This document shows positions 1-11,495 of a stretch of DNA of 64,000 nt, one piece after another. Origin of the DNA: Ailanthus altissimus (taxonomy: Eukaryota > Streptophyta > Magnoliopsida > Sapindales > Simaroubaceae). The notes under the pieces are model-generated. The model saw only the letters and a program-made list of their open reading frames with translations, ran no database searches and had not been told where the DNA came from. How positions within the stretch are numbered: the first letter of the stretch is position 1; every line of letters begins with the position of its first letter. The position numbers were made by a program, and so were the translations under genes. The stretch covers positions 5,449,001 to 5,513,000 of the forward strand of contig OX327699.1 of NCBI GenBank assembly GCA_946807835.1, read 5' to 3'.

Positions 1-1422
1 ACAAAATGGAAAACACTTGCATGTCTGAACATCAAAAATAAATTAATAAAGAAGAAGACAAAGAAAAGCCTCATTCTTCTTCACATATACCCTCCTATAC
101 ATCAACATTTTCTCAACGTCAAGTTTCCCCAAGCTTTCATGACACAACATTTTCTTGAATAGAAATAGAGTATGCCACAAGCAATGCAAACTTAACTGAA
201 CCACTCAATCTTGGTTTAAGTATGGCTATGTGCCAGTGATTAGAGAGCTGAAAAAACAATAAAGTTGAATCAAGCGAACATCCTAATCAACATATCCCGG
301 AATTGTAAATCCATTTGTAAGCCATCTAAATCAGCTTCTCCTTAATACCTATATTCCATCTGCTCCAAAACCCTAATCTTGGTTTCCATTCAGCTACTAG
401 TATCAATGATTAGTGAAGTCAAACCACAATGCAGTTGAGTCAAGTCAACATCTCAATCAGCTTGTACCTTAAGTGTAAATCCATTTCCAAGCCATCTTAG
501 TCAGCTTGTATTTATACCCATTCTTGCCTGTTGCCAAACCCTAATATTATCAACCAGTTTGTGCAACTGGTTTGTGAGTTATACCATCTTACATTATTCA
601 TGCTTCAGTTTACACTTAAAAATCAATAACAACCTAACTTTTTACTTGCACTTATTTTGACGCACCTATCTAATTAGAATTTTTGTAACATGCTGCAGTC
701 TTTCTTTCTTCTTTTTTCTAGGGGGAGTGGCGAGAGTGAGAAACAAAGCAAATGTACTAGCTAATGCAAAGTGAAGGGGATCCAAATGGGGACTAGATGT
801 CCACGAAGAAAACGAAGATAAAAGAGATGAACCAATTCTACATGAAGATGCATCAAAAAAATAAGATTATCCCTTCTTCATATAGTTCAAATAAATATCC
901 ATCTAAACAATGCCTAGATGAATAAAGAAAAAGGACAAATTTTAAAACCCTTCAAAACAGAAGCCCAAGACAAGTTCTCCCCCATAAGCCCCCTATGCTT
1001 TCTTCTCTAATCTCCTTAAAGATACATTTGTTTCTTTACTGGAGATTTAACATTGACTCCAAAAGCCAGTTCTTTGCTAAAAATTATGATCTATATTCTC
1101 AAAATATATTTTCTAAGGGCTGACAAGAGTCAAATATATGATATCACAACTCAACAAGCATTATGACTTAAATGAAGGCAGTTCACCCTTTATTCATGAG
1201 CAAACTTTGTCTTTCTTTTATCACCCAATCTAGTTATGGACAATTATAACCACTTTACATTACAATACATTAAAACAACACTGGTTCTTTTCTTCTTGAA
1301 TAAGATTGGTTCAAGTACAAGTTTTAGCAGGTAGTGTAAATATGTATTACACAATGCAATAAGCATATGATGATTTCTCAACCAAATGGACATGATACGC
1401 CAGAACTGAACAATCTACTCAC
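1..1422 (-). other. GI: GIGANTEA intron 5 (partial), with an internal tandem duplication
   Basis: Downstream of the exon 5 donor no further GI coding sequence was recognised, so this stretch is read as the 5' part of a long intron. It contains a diverged tandem duplication of about 170 bp: copy 1 near 206-376 and copy 2 near 377-545. Both copies start around AATCTTGGTTT, share a GTAAATCCATTT segment in the middle and end in AACCCTAAT. It could instead mark a rearranged gene if the remaining exons are absent beyond the window. Confidence 0.6.
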
Positions 1423-4400
1423 CAACGGAAGTAGTCACTTCTGATACCCAAAGGCGCAGTAAGCAATAAATCAGTAATCCAAGGGGACAATGGCCTTAAA
1501 GGTTTCCTCTCTTGTTGCACCAAAGGGATATGGCAGGATTCCACATCTTTAGAGTCACTTGTTGTAGCATGGCTGCTACTACTACTTCTCTCTGTGTCAT
1601 TGTTCTGCTGTTCCGTCTTGTATATTGGACGATTATAGTGAGTTAAAATTCGTAAAATCTCCCCACATGCCAGAGCCCACTGTTCAGAGTACTCATTCTG
1701 CAAACAAAATGTGCATGTATGAATCAGTGCCATTAAGTTTCTTCTTGACTCGCAAAGCACATAATATTTCTATATTCAATGAATTTGAACATCAACTAAA
1801 AAGTACAGTAGAACTGCAGCCTATCAAGGAAAGTAATATTCAATATATAATTTTGAAAATAAAAAATTGAAGACTCATGATATTGATCTATTCAGTTTCA
1901 TACCTCGCTGCTAGGACAAACTAAGGAAATGAAAGAAGCAAATGGAGGACTACTCTTATCATACACCAGAGTTCCATCAATGATGCAAGATATAATTGGA
2001 AGAACAACAGCATGGCCGTGCTCCGGATGATGAAGGACAAACATTGCTGTTCATTGAAAAAATGCATAAAGAAATAATTATATGGCTATTAGAATTTTTT
2101 TTTTCTGAATAAGAAATAGGTGACTGAATAAATTCTTGAACAAAATAATTGAAAGGGGCACTCAATTATTAAATAAACTAACATGGGTAAAGAATCTATA
2201 CCCAGAACGTCATCAAAAAGGCGCTTAACCTTCGAGGGATAACGGTTACGAATCAGCTGCACAAGAAAATATTGAGTAAACATCTCTTAAAAGTCAAAAT
2301 CTTTTAAAACATGCTGAAAGTAGCTAATTTTCATACTATACTGAATATGTCAATTGGGTGTATTCCCCTTTCATGTTCCACCTTATCATTTGTTCAGAGA
2401 TAAAGTATACCTCTGCAATATCCTCAGGGAATTGTTCTGAGGTGAACTGGCCAAAGTACTCAACATAGGCAGTAGTTTGAACCTATAGATAGACGAGAAG
2501 ATAAAATTCATTAATTAGCTGTAGAAAAAGGAAACAAAAACAAATTCATTAACCAAAATGGAAAAGGGATAACCTGGATCAAATTCAAATCAATCATGAA
2601 AAGATAATTTTGCATTTGCAATTCAAAAAAATAAAATAAAATATATAAAACCACAAACAACATAACCTTCAGAAGAACGGTAATGAGATAACATAATCGT
2701 TCTCAAAACACCATATTTAGCTTTCTGTTCCTACACCTGAAGACTTTTCTCATTCCTATCTAATATAGGATAGAAAAATGAAAGCGTCTTTGAGTTCTAT
2801 ATGATATTTCCTCTATTTTACAACTATTTACTTTAAAACCATCAGAACCTAAGAAACAAACAACTTGATGATGGAGCATCCCATTGAGGGAAGAACAAGA
2901 GCCACAGATCTGAGAAATGTCTTGGGTTGTAACTACAATTTCTTCTTTACAACTTTGATAACTTGCACTACAAAAAGTCTAATGGAGCAAAGGAAAGTAT
3001 AGAAAAGGCACCCCAAAATACCACAGAATCAATGAGGTTGAAGCATTCAAAGAATGGAAGAGTTTAGTAGAGCTGGATATAGAAGGAGATGAAGAAAAAA
3101 AATTTAACAACTTGATAAAAGCTTCAAAGTCCTTCAATCCTTTTTGTCAACTACTTTCAAATAACCACAATAGTCACGGTAGAGCAGTCTAAGAAATGGT
3201 ACCTCTCAAATCTTCCTCTCTAGTGCACCTATAAGTCTGTCTCTACCACTATACAACAAATTAACTTAGAAGGCCTTATTTTGAAGTCAAGAAAAAGATG
3301 ATAATAATTGGCTCCCTTAATATGGTCGGTCTGAATTATTTTGAAATTTGGACAGAGAATAAATAATCTTCAGGCAGAGAAGCTTAGTCTCCCATTTGTA
3401 CAAGGTTCCAACTCACCTTCAACATTTCTTTCATTCCTTTTCCACACTTTCAGAAATCTATAAAGTTTTCAATCCAGCAACAATTTACACTTACAGACCA
3501 AACTGTGACGCATTTTTCCAAGTTTTCTTTTATCATTTGAGCTATCTGGATGCACCTTCCTCTTAAGGATGGCTGAGCCCACTCTTTGTTTAAGTTAGTC
3601 CTATGACAGCCATTCTCTAAATGGATCAAAGTTTTAATCTGTTTTTGGACAGAGCACGGTAGCAAATCACTTTAAGGAGGCACCTGCTCCAGGTCAAGGA
3701 TGCACTTGACTTCTTTTACTTCCTCAATGACTTTAAACTGTGTGGTAAAACATCAAAAATATCAACTTTGATGCATCTGTGCTAGAAGCGTTGATTACAA
3801 CAGCATCCTCATTCTTCATTAAAAATTAAATTTCACAGAAACAAGAATTAACTACAAAAGGGTGAACCGGCAGCTTAATAAAATAAATTCGATACAATTA
3901 ATAGCAGCTGCAAATCAAGAGTTTTTAAATTCGGCTGCCATTGACTACACTGAAGCAAGAAAGAGAACGTCCATCAAATAGAAATTCAAGAATGGTAAGT
4001 AACATAGCCAGTACAAAAACCACTGTTTTGGAATTTCATCTTGAATATTGTCTCATTTGGTTCGTTAGTTTTCCACATGACAGCAACCATAAATACTCAA
4101 GAATATCTTTTTGGTTTTTCAGTGGCTATTTCAGAAATAAGAATCATAAAAATATACACAAATTATGACAATTCCAACAATACCCTGCAGAAAACATTCA
4201 AGTTTTTTTTTCACAATCAAAGCTAGCAGAGTAGCAAAGAGTTTAGAAGTTCTTTACACAATTCTCTTTGCAGCAAAGTCTACGTATAAGCTAAAATGCA
4301 TTTAACAGCAAAATTACTACACTTGTAAGTAATAACTTCTCTTAATTATCCATTAACATGTAAAACACTAGCATAAAATCACTCTTCAGCTTTATATGCC

Positions 4401-4641
4401 AAAAACTCAAGAATTCCATTAAGGCTAACACTAAAGTTGATTATTCTTTTTCTAAGATGGCAAAATATTATATCAAGCAGCACCCATTTCCTCAGCTTAT
4501 ATTACAGAAAACTAAACAAAAGAAAATCAGTAAGAGAAAGAAAAAGTATCAAACCTTGCGTTGCTGGGCATCTTGTGGTGGAGGCCAGAACAGTGAGGAG
4601 AATTGAAGTCCATCAATCCACCTTTCTGATGGAGTGGCCAT
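1423..4641 (-). CDS. GI: GIGANTEA (5' part, coding exons 1-5; gene continues beyond position 1)
   Basis: GIGANTEA is a large nuclear and cytosolic plant protein linking the circadian clock to photoperiodic flowering; it works with FKF1 and ZEITLUPE. Five coding exons join in frame with GT-AG borders: 4641-4555 (starts MATPSERWIDG), 2482-2411, 2256-2202, 2046-1904 and 1697-1423. Exon 1 ends at codon 29, exons 2 and 4 end in phase 0, exon 3 leaves one base and exon 5 leaves two. Together they give about 210 residues of a protein usually near 1,170. Diagnostic stretches include SSLFWPPPQDAQQRK, LIRNRYPSKVKRLFDDV, MFVLHHPEHGHAVVLP, EQWALACGEILRILTHYNRP and ERKPLRPLSPWITD. The start Met at 4641 matches the family N terminus. 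Exon 5 splits a Trp codon at a G/GTGAGT donor, and no acceptor for the next family segment was found down to position 1, so that intron exceeds 1.4 kb. The intron between exons 1 and 2 is about 2.07 kb. No stop or frameshift is seen. Confidence 0.95.
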
Positions 4642-4880
4642 CTAATACAAATGTTGTCTCCCAGTTATACCCTTCCTTCTTAAGCACTCACGAGAAACAC
4701 AATTTTTTTTTCCTTTGTAACCGCTACTACCAATCTAGAATCAAAATATCGTAATTCAACATCCCAACCAAAGCTAAATTATCAATTGAATATAATGAAG
4801 TCAGCTTTTACTATTTGCAAACTGATTGTTCTTGCTGTTGCTGCTTCTGTAACTCTTTAAAAACAAAAGAATGAATTTAC

Positions 4881-5443
4881 CGCTGTTTGTTTGTCTCTGC
4901 CTCTGAACAACCTCAAACTTCCAAAATTTTCAAATTGTCAATCGAAATTCATCACTCAAAATTATCTGAAAAAATTTAAAAACAAAAAAAAAATCGTAAA
5001 ATTAGCAGAAGTCAGATTCTACAAACAAAAATACGATAAAAAGAGATAAAATCAAAACTTAGATAAAAGTAAAATAACATACATAAACATAAGCATATAT
5101 CAGCTAACAATTTTCATTTTTATTTTTATTTTTTTCTTCTTAATCCTAAAACCAGCAGGTACCGGTTCATTTAAGCTACTTGTAGACAAAGGGAAGAATC
5201 TTCCAAAAATAATAGTAACTTCACACCAACAGAATAACTAAAAATAATCTACAACTCCGTCGATTTGAGATTTGAAAATCAAAAAGATGAAATTCAGAAG
5301 ACTTATAATATTGCCTGAAAATTTAAGAAAATTACAGTAAAAATGGAGCTGAGAAAGTACCTGACCTATCTGGCTTCAGAGATTCAAGAGCTTCTTCAAG
5401 TTTTATTTTGGATATTTGTTTCTGTGTTTACAATTGTCACTGT
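4881..5443 (-). other. GI: GIGANTEA 5' UTR exons and leader introns
   Basis: Two non-coding exons can be drawn upstream of the GI start codon. One runs 4965-4881, with an acceptor TTTTTTCAG/AT and a donor CAGCG/GTAAAT. An upstream one ends at 5361 with the donor GTCAG/GTACTT; its start is uncertain, and an acceptor-like TTTTTACAG near 5443 hints at yet another exon further upstream. The ATG at 4641 directly follows TTGTATTAG, so the coding exon probably begins at or very near the ATG. GI genes are known to carry intron-containing 5' leaders. Exon borders here are predicted from splice signals only. Confidence 0.6.
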
Positions 5444-5571
5444 AAAAAACAACATATTAATAAAATATTTTCTATTTCTTTTTTTTAAATCCTGCTTGAA
5501 TTTTATTAAGAGGTTGTAGTTTTGGCACAGAGACAGATCTTTAGATGGGCTCTAAGCAAAGATTGCTGCAT

Positions 5572-5922
5572 ACGTGGCAATGATATTTTCCTCTCACCTT
5601 AGAGGCCGAGTTTGCCACGTCATGTTAATAACACCATACACATGATGCATGTTTTGATGCCGTGTATGATACATATCAGGGCATTTGAGCATACAATAAA
5701 TAAATAAAAAGGAGCGGCGGGCGGGTGTGTATTGGGAAAATGACGAAGTTAGCCTCAAGCTTATGATTAAACTATTGATTTCTCAAAGTTGAATCATTGG
5801 AACGAGAATGTTGAAATATTTTATGGGTTTTTGGACTCAACTGTCTGAAGATATTTTCTCAGGGGTTTGGTGGCTTGTGTAGCTAAGGAGTACGTCCACT
5901 TTACGTTTTGACCGTACACGTG
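5572..5922 (-). promoter_or_regulatory. GIGANTEA promoter module: Evening Element, ABRE-like sites, G-box
   Basis: Four clock or light-type motifs lie within 350 bp upstream of the GI leader. 5572-5580 and 5612-5620 are a perfect 9-bp inverted repeat, ACGTGGCAA and TTGCCACGT, each with an ABRE-like ACGTGGC core. Between them, 5581-5589 is AAAATATCA on the minus strand, one base from the Evening Element. 5849-5857 is an exact Evening Element, AAAATATCT on the minus strand. 5917-5922 is a G-box, CACGTG. Evening Elements bound by CCA1/LHY together with ABRE-like motifs are the known conserved control sites of GI promoters. Their functional use here is inferred. Confidence 0.7.
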
Positions 5923-6298
5923 TTTTTGAAATAGTAATAGGTCGTGAGATTTCAGCTAATTCATACGCATGGAGCTTATTCAATTTTATTTTATTTTGAA
6001 CAAATCTGACAAATTTAAGTAAATTTTAAGAAATTTTTTTACGGAATCTCGAAGAGATTTTCAACGATTTTTTTTTTATTATTAAAATTTGATAGAAGGA
6101 GCACCAATTCAGCATGTGAAGAGGGAATTTGAAAGGAAGGTTAGTAGTAAAATAAAGCTATTGAAAATATATATTTGTAGCATAACAAACCTTGCTTTCA
6201 CATAAATGAAAACATGCGTTTAAAAAAAAAAACCCGATATTCTTTTTCTTTAGTATTACTACATATATAATCTTGAATTTAGTAAATTTATACCACTT
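5923..6298. other. AT-rich intergenic spacer
   Basis: AT-rich DNA between the GI promoter motifs and the tandem duplication. Short ORFs here are low-complexity, and nothing recognisable was found. Confidence 0.5.
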
Positions 6299-7378
6299 AT
6301 AACACAACTCACATACATAATTTAAAGAGTTAAAAGATATTATCCTACAAAGATAGACTTTATCTTCACAAGACGTCAAAAATATAACATAATATTCTTT
6401 TTCTTGTGTAATCACGAGAGACTTTAATCTTTAGATCATATAACTTCACAAGTTTTATCTTTGTCATTTTATTATTAATTGATTTATTTAAAAGAAAAAA
6501 ATATTTAAATCTCTAATATTTTAAATATATATATAAATTTTAATAATTTCAAATTTTTATCAATATCTATTTTAATAAAAAAAATTCATTTAAAATTTTA
6601 AATTAAAATGAAAAAAGAGAAATGTAAGTTCATTTTCATCTTAAAAATTTTGAAATCATTAAAATATATATTTTTTAAATATTAAAATTATAAATATCTT
6701 TTTACTTTATTTAAATTATATAACTTGGGTGGGGGATCTTATTGCACATGACTCGTGGATCCATCGAGACACTACTTTAATTAAGTGGCCGTTGAGATTT
6801 CTAAATTTAATAACACAACTCACATACATAATTTAAAGAGTTAAAAGGTATTATCCTACAATTATAGACTTTATCTTCACAATACTTCAAAAATATAACA
6901 TAATATTCTTTTTCTTGTGTAACCACGAGAGACTTTAATCTTTAGATCATATAACTTCAGAAGTTTTATCTTTCTCTTCACAAATCACCCCTCATATTTT
7001 ATTTATTGGTTGATTTATTTAAAAGAAAAATATATTTAAATCCCTAACATTTAAAAAAAAGAATATATAGATTCTAATAATTTTAAAAAAATTATTGATA
7101 TTTTAATTTTAATTTTTATTATTTATTTTAATAAAAAAATTGCATTTGAATTTTTAAAATTAAAAAAGAAGAAAAATGTAAAAAAAAAATTATCGTTAAA
7201 ATCTTTGAAATCATTAAAATATGTAAATTATCTTTTTTTAAATATTAAAAATTTAAATATCTTTTTTACTTTATTTAAATTATTTAACTTGGGTGAGGGA
7301 TCTTTTAGCGCATGACTCGTGGATCCGTTGAGATTTAATTAAGGATATCATGAGCCGTTGAGATTTCTAAATTTAATA
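6299..7378. repeat. Tandem duplication of a ~510-570 bp AT-rich block
   Basis: Unit 1 (about 6299-6811) and unit 2 (about 6812-7378) match along their length, offset by 511 bp at the start. Both begin AACACAACTCACATACATAA, share a CACGAGAGACTTTAATC segment, later carry ATGACTCGTGGATCC, and end GTTGAGATTTCTAAATTTAA. Unit 2 is longer through small AT-rich insertions and a duplicated GTTGAGATTT. No ORF or terminal repeat explains the unit. Confidence 0.85.
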
Positions 7379-7832
7379 ATAGTCAAGTCTATATTTAGAT
7401 TGAAGAAATTTTTCTCCATTTATCATCAAAGGAACTTAAATCCTTAAAATAACCAAGCTTACAGGATGGTTCATATGTAACCACAAATCTTTAAATTATA
7501 TCATTTTACATATTTTATGAGAACTTAAATTCATTTCCATAGTAAATGGGAAGAGAGAAAAGACCATCTAGTATTGGGTGCTTTTCAAAATTAAGAACAT
7601 CTATAAGTTTAAAATTTTATATTATAAATTGTTCATTTTGATAATAAAATATGTTGAAGATAAAGATTTGTGACATTAAAGTCAGTTTAACACTCAATTT
7701 AATCCAGCATTGAAGCTCAAATTATTTCTTAAACAACCTAATCCAAAATAAGTTATTTCAGTGGGATTGAGCTCAGATCTAAACACTTTGACCTCTATAA
7801 TTTACCTTTAAAAGCTTATCTAATGAGACCTG
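7379..7832. other. Intergenic spacer, nothing recognised
   Basis: AT-rich DNA with no coding potential, RNA gene or repeat that I could identify. Confidence 0.5.
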
Positions 7833-8751
7833 TGTCAAAATACATATTACTATGCATTACCAATGTCAGAGAACATGTTATCGAAGCTTAAGCTGCTGCC
7901 ACATTATCGCAGGCTCATCATAAGCATACACGTTAGCACAACTCAGATCCTTTCACGTTATTAGTATAGCCCACTAGAAGAGCACATAAATGCCACGTTA
8001 TTCAAGCTATTATACCTAAAGATAAGGTTGAATAAGAGAATCTTCAATGAGCCAATAAGCAAGCACCATGTCAACAAGAATAGAGTTTTGTCTTCTACTG
8101 ACATAGAAGGCAGAAGATGTCTGGAGAAGTTGGTCAGCATAAGACCCATTGAGCTCAAGGGGACAAAGTCAAAAAATTCATTAAGCTCTCAGGTCTTACC
8201 AAATCGACCTAACAGCTTTAAAAAGCAGTCAATCACCAACATTCCTAATACTTCAAGCATCAGATAAGGTTTAATGACCGTTCTGTCCCTCTAAAGCAAG
8301 TTCTACAAATACCCCTCATGATAGGAATTGTTCTCTAATAGTAGTTCACCACATATTGCCTTTGAGGAAAAATTCTCAGGTTAGCACCCTCTTTGCTCAA
8401 GTTTATCTCCAAAATAGAAATATGGTAAAGGGATAATGGAACACTTGAAGAATTTGAATTTCAACTCTCTCTGACAAGAAAAAACTCTCCTCATTTTCTT
8501 TACAATTTTTATACTTTCTCTAGGGCAAGTAAACCTTACAAAACTTTTTTTATAACACATCCACCCCGCTGGCACCTGCCACTGACCTTGAGTGCTCTGT
8601 ATTCCCCAGGTCTCCTCAAGTCCCCTCAAGTCGCTCAGCTCTAACTTGGTGCTCAATTCACTCTTAGCTCATTTGGATTCTCCAACATCAAAACGACCCC
8701 AACTAAACTCTTGATGAAAGAATACCCAATAAACTCAGACTTCCCAACATC
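7833..8751 (+). repeat. Gypsy LTR copy (same family as the LTR at 61900), probably solo or truncated
   Basis: The stretch starts TGTCAAAATACATATTAC, like TGTCAAAAGATACACC at 61900. It keeps several blocks in the same order: GACATAGAAG...AGATGTCTGGAG, then GAGCTCAAGGGGACAA, a block of short matches, and CCAACATCAAAACGACCCC. The right edge near 8751 (CCCAACATC) is approximate. No internal gypsy coding follows, and no clear target duplication was seen. Short ORFs inside it are incidental. Confidence 0.6.
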
Positions 8752-8984
8752 TTTTTCTCTCTCACACAACTAGTTATTATATGGTCACCCTTATGTCGAA
8801 ATTTGAACTCTAACATCTAAAATTCTATATTATAAATCTTTCATTCCAATAATAAAACCCAATTGGTATTGTCATTAAACATAATCAAAAGAAACAAATA
8901 AAAGCATCCAGATGCTTGCTCTAAAGGCAAAGTTTATGCACCCTTAACTTAGGTCAGGGGTTCAAACCTTTACAGAGACTATGA

Positions 8985-9440
8985 AATTTTTCATTCCTCC
9001 AATTGTTGGGAGGCAATTGCAGTGTTAATTCGAACCTCTGACCTAGGCCATGAAATTTTTCATTCCTCTAATTATTGGGAGATATTGCAATGTTAATTTT
9101 TCATTCCTCTAGTTATTGAAAGACAATTGCAATGTTATAATTGTAATTGTTAGGAGGCAGTTGTAATGTTACAATTACAATTATTGGCAATTGCAATATT
9201 ACAGAAATGCGGTTGCAATGTTATAGTTGCAGTTATTGGCAATTGTAATGTTACAATTATTTATAAAATTTTTCATTCCTCTAATTGTTAAGAGGCAGTT
9301 GCAGTGTTACAATTATAATTTTTAGGAGACAGTTGTAGTTATTGACAATTACAGTGTTACATTTATTTGGGAATTTTCACTCCTCCAATTATTAGCAGGC
9401 AGTTACAGTATTATAGTTATCCATGCAGTTGTTATAATTG
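8985..9440. repeat. Degenerate minisatellite (TTTTTCATTCCTCTAATT / GGCAGTTGCAATGTTA units)
   Basis: At least eight imperfect units alternate TTTTTCATTCCTCYAATT with RGGCARTTGCARTGTTAYA. Unit length varies between roughly 25 and 75 bp. The CAATTGCAATGTTACAATTG core is partly self-complementary. No coding potential. Confidence 0.75.
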
Positions 9441-9535
9441 TTTTAGATATAAAATTTATAATGTAATACTTATTTTTTTTTTTAGAAAAAGAAACAAATA
9501 AAAGAAAATTAAACATAGTAATTTATAAGATATTT

Positions 9536-9631
9536 TCTTGAACTTTTGTTTTCTATGATACTCAGATATTTTATGATACTCAGATATTTTCTTCAACTTT
9601 TGTTTTCTATGATACTCAGATATTTTCTTGA
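9536..9631. repeat. Short tandem repeat containing GATACTCAGATATTTT three times
   Basis: The unit TATGATACTCAGATATTTT occurs three times within 96 bp. Two copies are followed by CTTSAACTTTTGTTTTC. Each unit contains AGATATTTT, the reverse complement of the Evening Element, at 9564-9572, 9582-9590 and 9618-9626. The motif count is a by-product of the repeat. Confidence 0.8.
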
Positions 9632-10735
9632 CTAATAGTTGCTTATTTTCCACAATTAAAAAAGCATGATTTTGAAATGGGCAGCAGCAAAGAAACTTGG
9701 CCCTGGCAATCTCCATAAGCATTTGCATTTAAAAGGTGGCAACAACTTTCAAATTTACTAGCCTAAGTTTCTTTCCCTTTTTTCTCGCTTTTTCTTCAAT
9801 TCTTTTCAATACAACCACCTTTTATTTTCTACTTGTTTGTTCTTGCTTTCCAAATGAGCTGAGAAACAGAATACAAGCTTTTGCAATGATGCAATTCTGT
9901 CACGTGCATACACTTTCTCAGCTCAAATCTTGGTCTGCAAATTCTATTTACTTTAAAGTTTCCAAACGTGAAGTGTTGGACCATCCATGAAAAAGAATTT
10001 ATTTTCATGAAAAAACTCTAAAATAAAATTCATCTCAACTTCTCAAAAGTCAAAAGACAATAGCCTCTCAACCCCAACCTCCCCCCCTCCCATTAAAGAG
10101 GGGTTTTGGCTCTCTCTTTGTGGACATAACTACCTTCTTATTTTTTTCTCCCATTGTTTCTTAGTCTTCCTCTTTCTTTTTTTCTTTATAATTATTTTAT
10201 TATTTTTTTTTCTTTAATGGGTCTCTCTCTAGATCCCATGTCTAGCTCGAGCAAATTGCAGTGACAACTCACTACTCAACTGAGATCAACATCGTGCTTC
10301 GCCAAAGATCAACGACGTTGTGCTTTGCTGACCTTAAAAAGCTCATTGACATTGAATGATCCTCATCTACAACTATTGGCCAATCTTCGCCGAGATGTTT
10401 GACGTCGTAACCATTAATCCTTTTGCTGGACACTACTGCTCTCTCTCTTCTTTGGTCGAAGTTAGTAACCAGCCACCTTTGCAGCCACCACTGGTCAAGC
10501 CCCTTTGTTTCTCGAGTTTTTCATTCTCTACAATCATCGCTTGGCCATCTCCCGGCAAACAATAACCTATGGTGGCTTTCTGGTCTACCATACTACCATT
10601 CAAGCAAGACTATGGTCTTTCTGAGTTGTAATTTATTTTGAGTTAGTTTATATCCTGATTTATGTGGTCTGAGTGATGTAGAAAGGTTTATTATTGTTGT
10701 TGAGGGAGGAAATGCCCTTCTCCCTCTCGAGGTTA
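9632..10735. other. Intergenic region with pyrimidine-rich tracts, no recognised gene
   Basis: Contains C/T-rich tracts (around 10078-10240) and several short ORFs (9736-9990, 10356-10641). Their translations match no family I know, and they have no splice or domain support. Confidence 0.5.
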
Positions 10736-11495
10736 TGTTGAAGCGAAGAACCTCAAGTTCAATTTAGAACTCTAACCTTCTTGCGCAACGGAATAACCTG
10801 TTAATCAAGTAAAAGATAACAAGAATCCAAAGTAGAATATAAAAGAGCACAATACAACCTTACGTGGTTCGATCAATTGCCTACGTCCACGGTGGATCTA
10901 AGGATCCTAGCCTCTCTTATTAACTCCTTAGAAATTTTACAAGGAAAACTCAATTGAAAAATCCTCAAAATGATCTAATGTTCAGTGAACCCTTACTCTA
11001 CCACGAGCAATGATCACCCAACAGACGGTTCCACCCTAGCACCCATAAGTACTTAGTGTCTACCCAATTCTTTTCATCTTTTAGAGTCTCTCTTAATGCT
11101 TAATCTCAACTAAAGGGTTTACAAGTGTTTATATGAGGTGTATTTCGTGCCTACTAATCCTATTCCTTGTTGGAGTAAGAGTCTACTTGTTTTGAAAGTC
11201 CAAAACTTTCTAAAACTCGAAATTCTAAACCAAAACGGACATCTTGACGCGTCTAGGCGCTGCGACGCTAGCCTTTCTAGCGCCTACCACCGTAGCGCTG
11301 GGATGCTGTTCTGGGCGCTGCGACGCTTAGCTTTGGTGGCACCTTTCACATTTTCTTCACTTCTTTCGCGTTTTCGAGTTCTGTTTCACTTTCCCTTTCG
11401 TATCCCACATGTTTTAGACTTCTTGTGACTCTCCACTTTGGTATTCATCTTAATTTTTGTCCAATCAAAATTATTGAATCACCAATTTTCCAACA
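10736..11495 (-). repeat. Copia-type LTR (solo or fragment)
   Basis: Read on the minus strand it runs TGTTGGAAAATTGGTG to CTTCGCTTCAACA, a TG...CA pair typical of copia LTRs. The order inside fits an LTR: U3 with a CpG-rich cluster (11247-11330), a TATA-like CATATAAACA (plus-strand 11126-11135), then GTGGACGTAGGCAATTGA and CGAACCACGTAA, a phrase common near the R/U5 part of plant copia LTRs (compare the copia LTRs at 27.3 and 30.35 kb). No internal region or second LTR adjoins it, and no clean 5-bp target duplication was found. Confidence 0.6.
11247..11330. repeat. CpG-rich cluster in the copia-type LTR U3
   Basis: Repeats of GGCGCTGCGACGCTAG, CTAGCGCC and GTAGCGCTGGGATGCTG in otherwise AT-rich DNA. 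On the minus strand it lies about 110 bp upstream of the TATA-like CATATAAACA. Confidence 0.7.

Noticed and set aside
3000..3720. Possible LINE endonuclease or host exon trace inside the GI exon 1-2 intron (GSLNMVGLN near 3311; ORF 3450-3665 minus)
   Set aside because: Only a weak nine-residue resemblance to the LINE GSWNVRGLN line, no following domain, and no splice sites placing it in a transcript.
9564..9626. Three Evening Element words in 63 bp
   Set aside because: All three arise from one tandemly repeated 19-bp unit and have no promoter context.
9736..9990. 84-aa ORF with a hydrophobic N-terminal half
   Set aside because: No recognised family, no splice or promoter support, and it follows directly on a low-complexity repeat; likely chance.
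10356..10641. Two overlapping plus-strand ORFs of about 70 aa
   Set aside because: Overlapping frames with no known domain in a C/T-rich region.
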